Shown here one piece after another: positions 1-12,400 of a stretch of 64,000 nucleotides of DNA; the stretch's first letter is position 1; every line of letters starts with the position of its first letter. The notes under the pieces are model-generated. The model was not told the DNA's origin and made no database searches. It saw nothing but the letters and a program-made list of their open reading frames with translations. The stretch is from Bolinopsis microptera (Eukaryota > Ctenophora > Tentaculata > Lobata > Bolinopsidae), in contig NC_087074.1 in assembly GCF_026151205.1 (NCBI RefSeq), positions 6,696,001 to 6,760,000 on the forward strand, written 5' to 3'. Made by a program: the position numbers and the translations under genes.

Positions 1-94
1 TATGGATTGATTGTGTAATGAATTGGTGATAAATAATAAAATTGTCTTTTCTCAAAAAATTGTCTTTTCTCAATAAACTAATTCTTACCAAGGG

Positions 95-308
95 GGTCCG
101 GACTCTAGGGCGTAAGACTCTAGGGCGTAAGACTCTAGGGTCTTAGGGTTAGGGTTAGGGTTAGGGTTAGGGTTAGGGTTTGGGTTTGGGTTAGGGTTAG
201 GGTTAGGGTTAGGATAAGGGTTAGGGTTAGGGTTAGGGTGATGGTTAGGGTTAGGGCGCCGCCCTAAAGTCTCACGCCCTAGAGTCTTACGCCCTAGAGT
301 CCCGGACC
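95..308. mobile_element. Small inverted-repeat element carrying TTAGGG repeats
   Basis: About 214 bp. The left end GGTCCGGACTCTAGGGCG is an inverted copy of the right end, and both arms contain two copies of a 15-bp unit GACTCTAGGGCGTAA. CTTACCAAG flanks both sides (84-92 and 309-317) as a likely target-site duplication. The core is telomere-type repeats. It looks like a non-autonomous DNA element (MITE); the superfamily is unknown. Confidence 0.7.
142..256 (+). repeat. Interstitial TTAGGG repeats
   Basis: About 19 hexamers, mostly TTAGGG, with variants such as TTTGGG, ATAAGGG and TGATGG. This is the core of the inverted-repeat element around it, not a chromosome end. Confidence 0.9.
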
Positions 309-313
309 CTTAC

Positions 314-499
314 CAAGTACTGTAAGACACCCTGACACTTCTTTTTCCTAAAGCTCCTGAAGATAATATTACTCTCGCTTGTTTCCAGTACCATCCTCCC
401 TAGGTCAATATCAGATTGAGAGAAAAAGGTGTATTGATAGTCTAGCCGGACTGGAAGGGACAACCCAACTGTGAACGGGGACCCTATCATCGGCTTTAC
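314..499 (-). CDS. CACNA2D-like: alpha2-delta exon 15
   Basis: 62 codons: VKPMIGSPFTVGLSLPVRLD and YQYTFFSQSD, matching the second Cache strand region of the family. Acceptor GATTCCAG, donor TTG|GTAAGG. The donor lies inside a 9-bp target-site duplication of a small inverted-repeat element. Confidence 0.87.
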
Positions 500-3400
500 C
501 TGGAATCAGGAGATTTGTGTTATTATTGTGATTTTGATGATGTCACCTCTGGAACAAACCTTATAAACAAACCTCATAAACAAACCTTATAAACAAACCT
601 TATAAACAAACCTTACAAACAAACCTTATAAACTAACCTTATAAACAAACCTTATAAACAAACCTTATAAACAGTGTCCACTAGTATCTCCCTCCCTATA
701 GGGTTATGTTTAGAGGTTAGGAAGACCTGTAGCCCCGTGTATTTGACAGTCCCCGCACCGTGTGACTCCTGCATGTCCCTTATCTTCTCCTTGTCGGGTC
801 CTCTTTCCACCTGCGGAACACTTCACTTCAAGTTTTGCCAAAGTGGGTGGAAAGGGCTGTTAGATCGTTGTTAGAAATGCAATCAAAGTGGTTATTAACC
901 GGCTATCAACCGGCTATCAACCGGCTGTTAGAGGGCTGTTACCGTAACAGTTCCTATTTGCCTGTTATATTACCTGCTGATACTCGAACTGTCGGGTAGT
1001 ACCCGTAATATCAGGATGTGTTATCACGTGCTCTCCTCTACTGGTTATCACTCTCACATAGTTACTTAGTATCTTATCTTTCACTGAAATTAGGTGGATT
1101 GGTATCGTCAAATACCACGAAAAATCGTCGAAGATCGTCAAATATAGTGATAACTGATAAGCGTGCGTTCATCGTAAAATGTCTTACCAAAGTCCTCGAA
1201 TATGGGGAAGTCTACCCCTACAACGCCTAGAAGTTTAGAAGAAGAATTTGGAGAGGTCCGAACTCTCTCCCTCTCCAGTCTTGTTATTATTTTACCAGTG
1301 TACTCTTCACCTTCTGCCAAGAAGAGGAGTTTGGTAATTGTTATATTGACAAATATTAATAGAAACTTCGGAATAGCATGGTGTACTGGGGTTTGCTTTT
1401 CAATATGGTTTTAAAGTTTCATGCTATCGATTAGTACCAGAAGATCAGAATATATCATGTACGCACTATGGCACATGACCTGAAGGATATATCATGTACG
1501 CACTATGGCACATGAACTGAAGGATATATCTTTTTGAATAGGCTAAATAATCCGGTGATAAATATAAATATCTTGAGGTAAACTTACTATTATGGTAACT
1601 GTAGAAGTTGTAGTCGTTTGATACCAAGACAGGTTGTACTAGAGAGGCTGCAGGGCTCAGGTTACCTGGACATGAATCACTATAAACAGTGTATTATATC
1701 CATCATAATACAGTGTATTTACCTAATAAATACACTTAATTTACGAGCTTAATATTTTTATGTTTCTGTCATTCGGGTGGCTACGTAGCCCATAGTTCCA
1801 TTTCTCAATTTCAGGGCTAATGTAAAAACTTAATAATAAAAATTAGGGCAGATGAGCCGAAATGGTTCAGCTGGTGTGCCGTGGGGGATCAGCCCTCTCG
1901 GGGGGGGGGGGGGGGGGGGGGGGGAGTGGATCAGCCCTCTCACAAGATCTCCTTGCATATATGAGGTATTAATGACAGCTGCATGTATCATAGGGTCTAT
2001 GATTAGTGTTAGTTAGTCGCAATCTATCTTAATTTCCGCACAGTAACACTCCTCAATTAACAGCACTCTTTAATTACAGTGGCCAAATAGCGTATCTGTT
2101 ACTAACAAAGCTCCTTGTAACAGAGCTGCTGATAGATGTACTGTCGCTTTATTGTCAGTGCTACAGCCTAGTGACTCAACAACTTCTGCAGCTGTTCGTT
2201 TATTGTTATCCTTAGCTACAACCAGATTCCAACTCCACTCCCATTGCTTGACAGGATGAAAGGATATCTCCTCTGGTGGTTGACTCTCAGCACTGCATTA
2301 TCCCTGACCAGCTCCAGCCTTTACTACGACTGGTACACTCACAAGATCCCCAACATAGAAGTAACCACCTCACCCCAATTCCAACTGTCCGTCCTGCACG
2401 GAGCGTCTGTCAGTCTGATAGTCCACTACCTGACCGAGGAGAGGATACCAGCTGTAGACTCAGAGTTAGAGAGTCCTATACCCACGGGGCTGCCTCCCTA
2501 TACTACCCCACCCGGACTCGCTGACATGACATTTACTTGGAGCACTGACACTCAGTTTGTGAGGTCTTCTGATGAGTTTATCAGTCGGGAACCAGGTGAG
2601 GTTTTGGAGCGTTTGTTACTCTAGCTTTCTGTTTCTGTTTCTGTTTCTGTTTCTGTTTCTGTTTCTGTTTCTGTTTCTGTTTCTGTTTCTGTTTCTGTTT
2701 CTGTTTCTGTTTCTGTTTCTGTTTCTGTTTCTGTTTCTGTTTCTGTTTCTGTTTCTGTTTCTGTTTCTGTTTCTGTTTCTGTTTCTTTTGGTTAGAGATT
2801 CCTTTTTTTTCCTAAGATTTTTCTTAGAACATGAACAAATGATGCACAGTTTAGCTATGCTGGGGGACTTCGAACCACCTCCAGCTATATCAGTTTTAAA
2901 TGTTGGAGCTGTGAACCGAATTTTCAGAAAATACTAAAAGACTTCACGTAATGAGAATTAGGACTTTTTTCAAATGCTTTCTAAAATTCTGCATTAAATT
3001 AGTGTAACTTTCGTTCAGGAGAAACAAGATCAAAGAGACTCCCCCTCCCTGGGACTCTGCTCCACTCAACATGGTGTAATGGAACACTTGTAACTGATAA
3101 GGTGATAAGAATCAGTTACCAAGACAACCGCATTGTTATCTCCTGTCCCAACGGTCCTTACCTTTACATCCACTACGCAGGACACATCAAGTTTGTGAGT
3201 CTAGTTGGGGGACCAGATAGTAAGTTTATGATGATTAGATACAAGGGTCCAGCAGCTTACTGCAAGGAAAATTACGCGTTCAGATGCTTGGAGTCGTGCC
3301 AGAAACCTTTTAAAGGGTCTGTAGAATGTGGAGAAGAGGGAGGGTTACAGATAATATACCCGAAGTGCGTGCTCCGTTACTGCACCATTGACACAGGAAG

Positions 3401-6400
3401 AGTGAAGAGTGAAGAGAAGGCGGTTCCCTGTGGTTCTAGAAGAATGTTGGGGTGTAAGAAAGGGTTTCTCCCGGAAGAGTCTCAAGATTTCAAATGTACT
3501 GAATCTGGTTGGGAGCCCCCACTAAAGTGTTGTCATATTAACGAGGTCAGAGTTTTCCTAATCTTATTTTAAATTTAAAGTGGGATTTTTTGTGCTGGAT
3601 TGAGTCTCTTATGGAGAAACCAACTCTTAGTTTGACGTCGAAATTGAAAAATCCTTACCCGCAGGTGTGCAACAAGACCTCGGAAGAGTCAGCTAGATAC
3701 GGAGCAGCACTCTGGCCCACAACCCACTTACAATCTACCTCTACAGTTCTCTGTCAGTACGGTGGGGAGGTCACCCGAGAGTGTAGCGTCACTAAAGGGT
3801 GGCTTGCAGCTGACTGGAGCCGGTGTGATTCAGTAGTGGCAGAGGCTATTCAGAGAGTGGTGAGTAATCAGTCAAGGAGTTCTGGAGATGTTTCTCAGGT
3901 CTTGGAGAAGTTGGTGAATCTGACGAGTAACTCTACAATCATCTCAATTCGCGATATCAAGAGGGTTGTTGACTACATGTTGTTACCATGGTTATACGTT
4001 ACCATGGAACTGAATCAGGCACCGCCAGTTTTAGAAGCTCAACTAATCTCCAACATACTGTCAGTGAACTTGACAGTTGCAGAGGGAGCGAGTTTAGGAG
4101 TTATAAGCAGTCTTCTCAAGGACTTGGTGGGTATCACAAGGCGCTTCTGTGGGGATCAAAGTGTTAATTTCCCCCAGTTCTCCTTAACCTGCACTGGTTG
4201 GTTCAACACGACTGACAGGTATTCCATTCTTGAGATCAACAAAGATGCGGGTCTGCTTGCACCGTACAGACAGAAAGGGCAAGAATTAGGTTTCATGATA
4301 ATGATCGGAAGACTTCAAGCTGAGTCAGCCTGGGATACCATCACAACTCCCTCAGACACTGCAGGAACACAATGTACAGTAGTGGATATAGACAGCGGGG
4401 TAGCTGACAAGGATAAATGTAGTAGAACTGGTCCGAGTAGCTGCGAGTGTTTTTACAACTATGAGAAAGGAATGATAATCATGATAACACAACTAAGCCG
4501 AGCTGAACGATCAACTTTCTTATCGCAGGCTTGTCATGTAGTAGCTATCGCGATACTAGCATTGGTTATTCTTGGGCTGCTCTGTAAAGGACCCTTGAGT
4601 GACCCTTGTAATGCTATCAACCTGAACATCGCTATCACTGCTCTAGTAGCTCAAACAGTTTTCTTGGTTCTCACACTGCCACTAAATACGGAGGGAAGCA
4701 CCGTACCTGTGGACCCGGAGGGAAGCACCGTACCTGTGGATCCGGAGGGAAGCACCGTACCTGTGGATCCGGAGGAAGGACCTCAAGAAGGTGTGCAGTT
4801 AAAGAGCTGCCTTATGTTACATCTAGTGTCAGATTACATTCACCCCACTGTACTGGGATGGTCGCTGGCATCATGTCTTGTGTTTCTCTCCTCCCTAGAT
4901 CCAGTTTACATTTACAAGAGTCAAGAACAAGGACACATGATGGTAGCCAAGATCTCAGTCGTCACCTACTTACTTCCACTCCTCTTTCCAGGATCTCACT
5001 GGATCTACTGCTCCGTTGTGACATCAACTACTTCTCTTGAGATGTGCTTCATGACCAACTCCTCATGTTGGAGCAGCACTGACATGAGTGATGTTACCAT
5101 GGTTACTGAGATGAGTGACGTAAGGTCAGTGACGTCACTAATGAGTGACGCGAGACTTTACACACACTTCATACCAATAACTCTACTGCTTCTATCTCAC
5201 GTTATCACCGTTCTGGCAATATGCCGGACTTGTTACAGGGCTAGAAACAGAGCGGGTTTCACAGAGAGTGTGAGAAGGTTGAAGTTCTTGCTCTTGTGCA
5301 CTGTTCCGTTGTGCACGTGTTATGCAATATACTGCACGTGCGTTATAACGGGGCCAGTAGCAGCGCTTTATACTGCATTAGCTGTGTGTAGTGTGGTGTT
5401 TGCCGTGTTGTTTGGTATTGGAGTAATTGGCAGCATCAACTGCAACTATTGTTATGTTCAGTTTCAAGTCTACCCCGATGACAATACGGAGAGACCTAGG
5501 GTCAGCCGTACAGCTGTTTAATGACAGTATCTATCTTTAATCTATCCTTAATTGCAGTATCTATCTTTCATAAAAAAGTTGAGTGTTCTAGGATAGGCTT
5601 GTAACAACAGCCTAAAAATTGGCATAAATTTGTTGCCGATGAATCATTACTTTTCTTAATGACAGTTCTATATCAATCAGTAAATCGTATAAATATTTGG
5701 ATTTACACCGTTCTACTTCTAGTTTAACTTTCAAAATTGATGTCAGAAACGTTTAAAATTACGATTCTCCAACGTTCTCAACTGAATTAAACTCACTGTA
5801 ACTTTTATAAACATGTGTCCACAGCGGTTGTAGTTGGTTACCATTCAGCTCGTCATAATGGACAGACTCCGGCAGGAAGAAGTCAGTAAAGTTCCTTACA
5901 GCACTGTAGATGTCAGTGTTATCTGAGAGTTTGACGTATTCTCCACCATTTCCACAAGCAAACTCTATTATACTCTGCTCTTCGACCTTATACAGATCTG
6001 TAGGTAGGAGGGTTTGCTATTTGTTATAAAGTCTGTTGGACGACACTCCAACAAAACTTTACATTGATGCGAATACGAATTGGAATTCATCGACGGCAGC
6101 CAATATTATGCCCGCGAAATAATTGAAATCAGAACACATAGGGAGTGACATCATGGCACTCCCTCTTGGGGAGGGAGACATGTCATGTCTCCCTCCCCCA
6201 AGAGGGAGTGTACAAAGTTAAAGAGCGAAGATCAGTACAGGGAACAAACCGTTTCTCTCCATAGTGGTTGTAGTTCTAAACACGATGACTTTAACAGGAT
6301 TACCAGTAGCACTGAACTCCTTGTTTCTGTCATCAAACACTTCCCTTATCTGACTCCCTACATCACCGTCCCCTATCACAACCAGGGTTCTGGAGCAGCC

Positions 6401-9400
6401 ATTAGTCTTACCTGCTTTCTCAGACCTCTTCAACACCTGTGGTTATGTACATACAAATTAATAGTTTATCTACAATTTAAAACAAAACTCGATCTGTTTG
6501 TATTATTTGTTAAATTTTGACATCCATTCATAGTTTGGACACTACTCCCTGTAGGAACCTTATGGTGTGGATAGAGAAGTCACAAAATCAATTAGAAAAA
6601 TGAGAATAGCTCTTCAATTTGTATTCCCCGCACTCTTTGATTAATAATATTCATCTGAACTCATTTAACTTCTAAACTTCTATCGTTACGTGGTCTACTC
6701 CCTATAATATTATGGTAATAACAAAACAGATCGACAGCACGAATAACTGCCAGCTACACTGATATACTGACAATTGATGAAACCTGAACATGGTGACGTT
6801 ACGCCACTGCAAGTAGACTTTAGTAATGTTATAACTTGTTATAACCTACAATCAGTGCATTTTTACTTTTAGACGCTGATCCTGAGTCACCACATCACCA
6901 ACCTTCATGATATAAGATAAACGGTTTTGATAGGCTAACGATTGCTACATAACGGTTTATAATCAATTTATGACAACAAGCAATACAAACATCATTATAT
7001 GTTAAATTAACATTGTTAATAGTAATAGAATTATAACGCAAAGTATCAAAAAATATTAAGCAAAAAGATATTGAGAATCTTTTAAAAATACAGCGAGCTC
7101 AGAATTATGAGGGCCGTAAAATTGATTTAATAATTCTCTAGTCTCATCAAGCATTTCGCCAACTTCTTCTTTAGTATCTCCATTTTCATTTAATGTTTCA
7201 GATGTCTCTATTCGAAGCTGCCATTCTTCTGTATTTGGTTTGTAAATGCCTATATGATCGAATATTTTAGTCAGAGTGTTTATTGGATTTGAATGATATT
7301 CATTTATGGTTAAAACTAGAAAATTATCCCCAAATACTTCTAAAAAGTCTCTGATATAGCAAATATAAACACCAAGAGCAACCCGCAGTCTGAGACTATA
7401 TCCTGAAGAGTAACAACAATTTCTGAGTGAATTACTCTCAAGACATCTATTAAATTTTGTAGTTTCTCTGCGAACATCCATGTGAAATGTCTGAGGACTT
7501 CGAACCTCGTTTCTCATTTTTGATCCTTTCCAGAAATAGATGTACTCTGAATATAGTCTATCAGTAGGATTTCTAAGTATGGCCAATATTTTAGCATATG
7601 GTGTAACAGCATGGATCAAGTCTGCATTAGAGTACGGAGGTTCGTCTAAGCCAGGATACCTAGTTTCCCACCCACCTAAATCCCACAGCAGAGAAGGAGT
7701 TCCATCAACTATTCTCCTATCTTTGTAACTCTTCACTCTCTCCGCCCCACTCCCGTTTAGAAACTCACTGAAGGGTGTTTTAGGAGGCGGAACCCTCGGG
7801 TTTAAGAGGAAGTTCTTAGGTCGGCAAATGCGTCCTCTTGTCCAGTAGTGGTACTCTTTCTCAGTACGTCTTGCATTTACTTTTATATCAAGTAGATGAT
7901 GAGACTGTGAGGTCAGCTCAGGGTGCCACATCAACTTATCAAAGAGGTCCGTGGTGCCACATTTTGGCATTCCTGCTAGGTAAACAGAAGCTAAACATTG
8001 AAATATGTTCTGCATATCATACCAGCAAAAACTCTTATAATCAGGTAGATATTTTTTTGGTAAAAGGTCAAAAACATCCTTCGACTCTTTGAATAAAACA
8101 TCCAAACGCTTTTGTAACGCTTGATAAGCTGTATTTGCTTGGGTGGGTTTAGTGGTTTGATGAGAAGTTCCGTTAACTTCTGTGAGTATCGCTGCATTAT
8201 CTTCTTTCTTTAACTCCTGTTCTATTACGTTCAGATGGTCTGAAATTTCCTCAGACTCTTCATAAAGAACATTCAAGTCTTTTTGGGGGGCAGGATTTTG
8301 ATCAACTGTTTTTAAAGTATTATCATCTTCCACCGTCAGATATGCTCGGCTAGAGGCGGTATCGTGTATTGTCGGTTGAGAAGTAACAGACAGAGAAGCT
8401 GCGGGGCTAGCCTCATGGTCTGAAATCTTCATGTTGTCCTGAGTAAAGTTTTCACATCAGTTTCCTCCAGATCACTACTTCTATCATTAGGGGTGTGTGA
8501 CATTATCGCATTGACTGATGAAGTGAAGTCCCAGGGACTCCTTGAACTCTCTGTAGATAAAACCAGGTCATTTGAAGCGAGGGCTCTGTTTTGTGGTGGA
8601 AATGGGTCTCTGGAGAAGGTATTTTCATCAACTTCAATATTGTAAATTTGTACTATCACTATCACCACAGCAACCAGAACAACTAGTTTTATCTGAAAAT
8701 AAAGCAATGGTAATACTTGTAGTAAGCGTAACACAAACGTATAAGTGTCTTAATCGGTTGATTAAATTTTAGGTATAAATTCGGGTTAAAAGACAATCAA
8801 ACAATACCACATTTGGTACATACAAATCCGAAATTCTCCCTTCCACTATTGTAAAGAATTAAAAGTAAACCTACACGTAGCTAATGGAGGATATACAGAT
8901 AGCATTCACCAAAATATATGGTATCGATCATTCGCATTTTCAACCGACTTTTCAACTAATTATTCAACTAACCGACGAAGAATACGAAACATCGAATCAA
9001 AAAGCAACATTACTCATTTTACTGAGTAATGTTCAGTTCAAATCTTAAGTTTAACAGTTTGAAAAAAGACTTTTCAGCATAAAAGTAACTGAAACACTAA
9101 CTTACAGTACGTCTTGAGTGACGCCTCATCAGCCTACAGGTCACACCAAACTGTACGTCAGCCTAGCAGGTCACACCAAACTGTACGGAAACTGCTAAAC
9201 TGCAGGTCACACCGAACTGTACGGAAACTGCTAAACTACAAAGAAATGCCCTATCGTACAAGATGAGATCATGTAATATTAGGGGTGTAACATAATCCAA
9301 TCAGATCACAGATCGACTGTTTCTGTTTCATTCGATTAATTAATTAATTTATATTTATAGATCTTAACTTATAGTTGGACCATTGCAGAAATCACCTGTC

Positions 9401-12400
9401 TATGTAATACACTCTATATTGCTTGAAAGACCTTTCTCGATACACAGATTAACAAATTCGATACGTAATCAGTGAGATACGTAATCAGTGAGAAGCGACC
9501 ATAACACCACTAGTAACACTGTAGAGTGTAGAGGGTTCTAGAAACAGTACCTTTTAAGTGATACTTTTACGGCTCCTTACAGACTCTTCTTAGAGCTCTC
9601 ATCAAAAATATGAGCCTTTATAACACATCTCAAGATAACGATGTATCTAAGTAATAGATAGGAGTAAATAGAATTTACAAGACGTTGCTATGGCGGGAAA
9701 ACAAAGCGTAATTTAAAAAACAGGATACGATTATTTCGACACCCGTAGAAGATGCAAACAAACTAGTTCCAACTACAAACGAAACAGATTTTACGTGGAC
9801 AAAAAGGAAGAGCTAACCAGTATTGGGGGATCTACATTGTACTTCCTATTGAACGGATATGATACGTATCAAGTTATCAAGTTAATATTTTCAACGTGCG
9901 TGTTAATGATTTGTAGGATTTTTTACGTTAACAAATGAAACACAGTTTTGCTATGCAGGGGGACTACGAAATATCATTAACTACACTTATGACTTATGCA
10001 ACTAAATAGTACCGAGTTCAGCAACTATAGTAATACAGACGATGCTATATGGGTTCAAATACCCCTTCAATAAGAATATTACCTTGCCTTGATGCTGTAC
10101 TGATCATTTTATATATGTTATATTATTATTGAATCGTTAAGTAATGATTAAGGAGGTAGCAGAGTAAAGTGATGTGAAGCTAGGCTAGGAAGAGATTTCT
10201 TCATAGATTCACGGTTCAATACTCGATACGTGACAAAATGTATTGCGGTGTATACAACACTATTATATTATATTAGGACGCAGTGAAACTATCGGACTAC
10301 GATGTATGGCCGGGACTTACCACCCCATGGCAACATTGTATTTATATGGATGCCTCAGTTCCAAATAGTAATCTAATATTCGCTGGCTTAACCCGGTAAT
10401 TTAAACAGGGCTATAACTTGATAAATATTGTAAGGGACGGAGGGAACTGGGAAGTATAGAAGGATTAAAGGATTGAAGGAGGGACGGAGAGACAGATGGA
10501 CGGATGACGGAGGGACGGACGGTGGGACTAGAAACCGACCAGTCTGGGGTTTTGGCTTCCGGGCCGGAAATAGCCCGATATCAGTTTATTTTCCGGTTTG
10601 CCGGGTCTTGCAGGACGGAACCGGGTGTTTGAAATTGGAGGGCTGCCGGAAATATCGAATCATTCCCTTTTGAACAGGTTCGTAATCAGCTTGACGAGAC
10701 AAAGCTTTTAGTACAAATTTATAATATTTGAAGAATCATTATCCTTAATAATGTTTTTGTCCACCTTTTTGGAAAAGTTCCGCCATAGTTCCTACTGTCT
10801 GGCTTGTCCCCGGATACCGTATTTATTTAATCTCTAAGAAGAGGACATCTAAGAGCAATGACAACCAAAGCTAGTGAGAATCCCCAACTTAAAGTTTTGA
10901 GTAAAAAGTTCACGCTCCAAGTGCTAGTTGAGCACTAGTTCTGAAAAGATCGAACCCATAACAGAATAATGATACGTGACCTGAGGTAATGTACACACTA
11001 CATTATATTCAGTTTTATATGAAGTGTTCTTGGAATTGAGGGACGGACAAGTGGACTGAATGACCGACAGAAGGAGCAAGATTAGTTTAATTAGCCGATT
11101 AAAAACACTTTTAAAAGTAAAAAATAGCGATCAAATAAAAAGATATTTGGAATCCTTTAGAATTGTTGCAAGCTCAGAATTGTAAGGCTCATAGAACCCA
11201 TTCAATAACTCTTTAGTTTCATCAAGCATTTCACCAACGCCTTTTTTTACATCGCTATTCACGTTATAGATTTTAGAATTCTTAATGAAATTCCGCAACT
11301 CATCTACATTTGGTTTAGAAACACCAATACGATGAAAAATGTTATCTAAAGTCTCTACCGGATACGAATGGTATTCATTCATTGTTTCAACAATTAGATT
11401 ATTCCCAAACACTTCTAAAAAATCTCTGATATAACAAACATAAACTCCAAGAGCAATCCTCAATCTGAGACTATGATTTGATGAATAACAACAGTGTCTC
11501 AGTGATTTACTCCCAAGACATTTATTGAATCTTTTAACTTCTAGTTTTACAGTAGTGTGGAATGTTTGCGGAGAACGCTCCTCACTCTTCATCCTCCCTC
11601 CCTTCCAGAAGTACAGATACTCTGAATACAGTCTTTCAGTAGGATTTCTAAGTATGGCCAATATTTTAGCATCTGGTGTAACAGCATGGATCAAGTCTGC
11701 ATTAGAGTACGGAGGTTCGTCTAAGCCAGGATACCTAGTTTCCCACCCTCCCAAATCCCACAGCAGAGAAGGAGTTCCATCTGCTATCTTTACTTCTTTG
11801 TTATTCTTCACTTTCTCTGCCCCAGTACCGAGTAGAAACTCGCTGAATAGTGTTTTAGGAGGCGGAAACCTCGGGTTTGCAATAAAGCTAACTGGTCGCC
11901 CTACACGTCTTCTCGTCCAATAGAAAGTCTCCTTTTCAGGGCCACCATCAGTACGATGAGATTGTGTAGTCAGTTCTGGGTGCCACATTAACTTCTGGAA
12001 GAGGTCCGTGGTGCCACATTTTGGCATTCCCGCTAAATAAACAGAAGCTAGACATTGAAATACGTCCTGGCTATCATACCAACAAAAACTTTTATAATCA
12101 GGGAGATATTTATATGGTAAAAGATCAAAAATGTCCTTCGACTCCTCGAATAAAACATCCAAACGCTTTTGTAACGCTTGATATGCTGGTGAGTTATGAA
12201 GACGATCACTTTGGTCATTATACTCTGATAGCTTTATATTTTCCAGATAGGGTTCTGCAGTAGTGGCAAGTTCTGTTTCTGTTTCTGTTTCTTTAGTTCG
12301 GTGTTCATGTTCGGAGGTAGAAAGTCGTTTTTCTTGGGTGGATTTAGTGGTTTGATGAGAAGTTCCATTAACTTCTGTGAGTATCCCTGCATTATCTTCT

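Noticed and set aside
142..256. Chromosome end or telomere
   Set aside because: The TTAGGG run is short, impure, enclosed by inverted arms and a 9-bp direct repeat, and followed by coding exons on one side and ordinary sequence on the other.
2572..2937. Phe-Leu repeat frame
   Set aside because: It is the (TTTCTG)n repeat inside GPCR intron 1; the flanking exons splice cleanly around it.
8432..8460. A 17-nt GT...AG 'intron' that would repair sulfotransferase 1
   Set aside because: Far too short for splicing; a base change or assembly error is more likely.
11525..11923. Plus-strand frame of 132 codons across sulfotransferase 2
   Set aside because: Shadow of the real gene on the other strand; similar shadows occur at 7540-7728 and 7838-8092.
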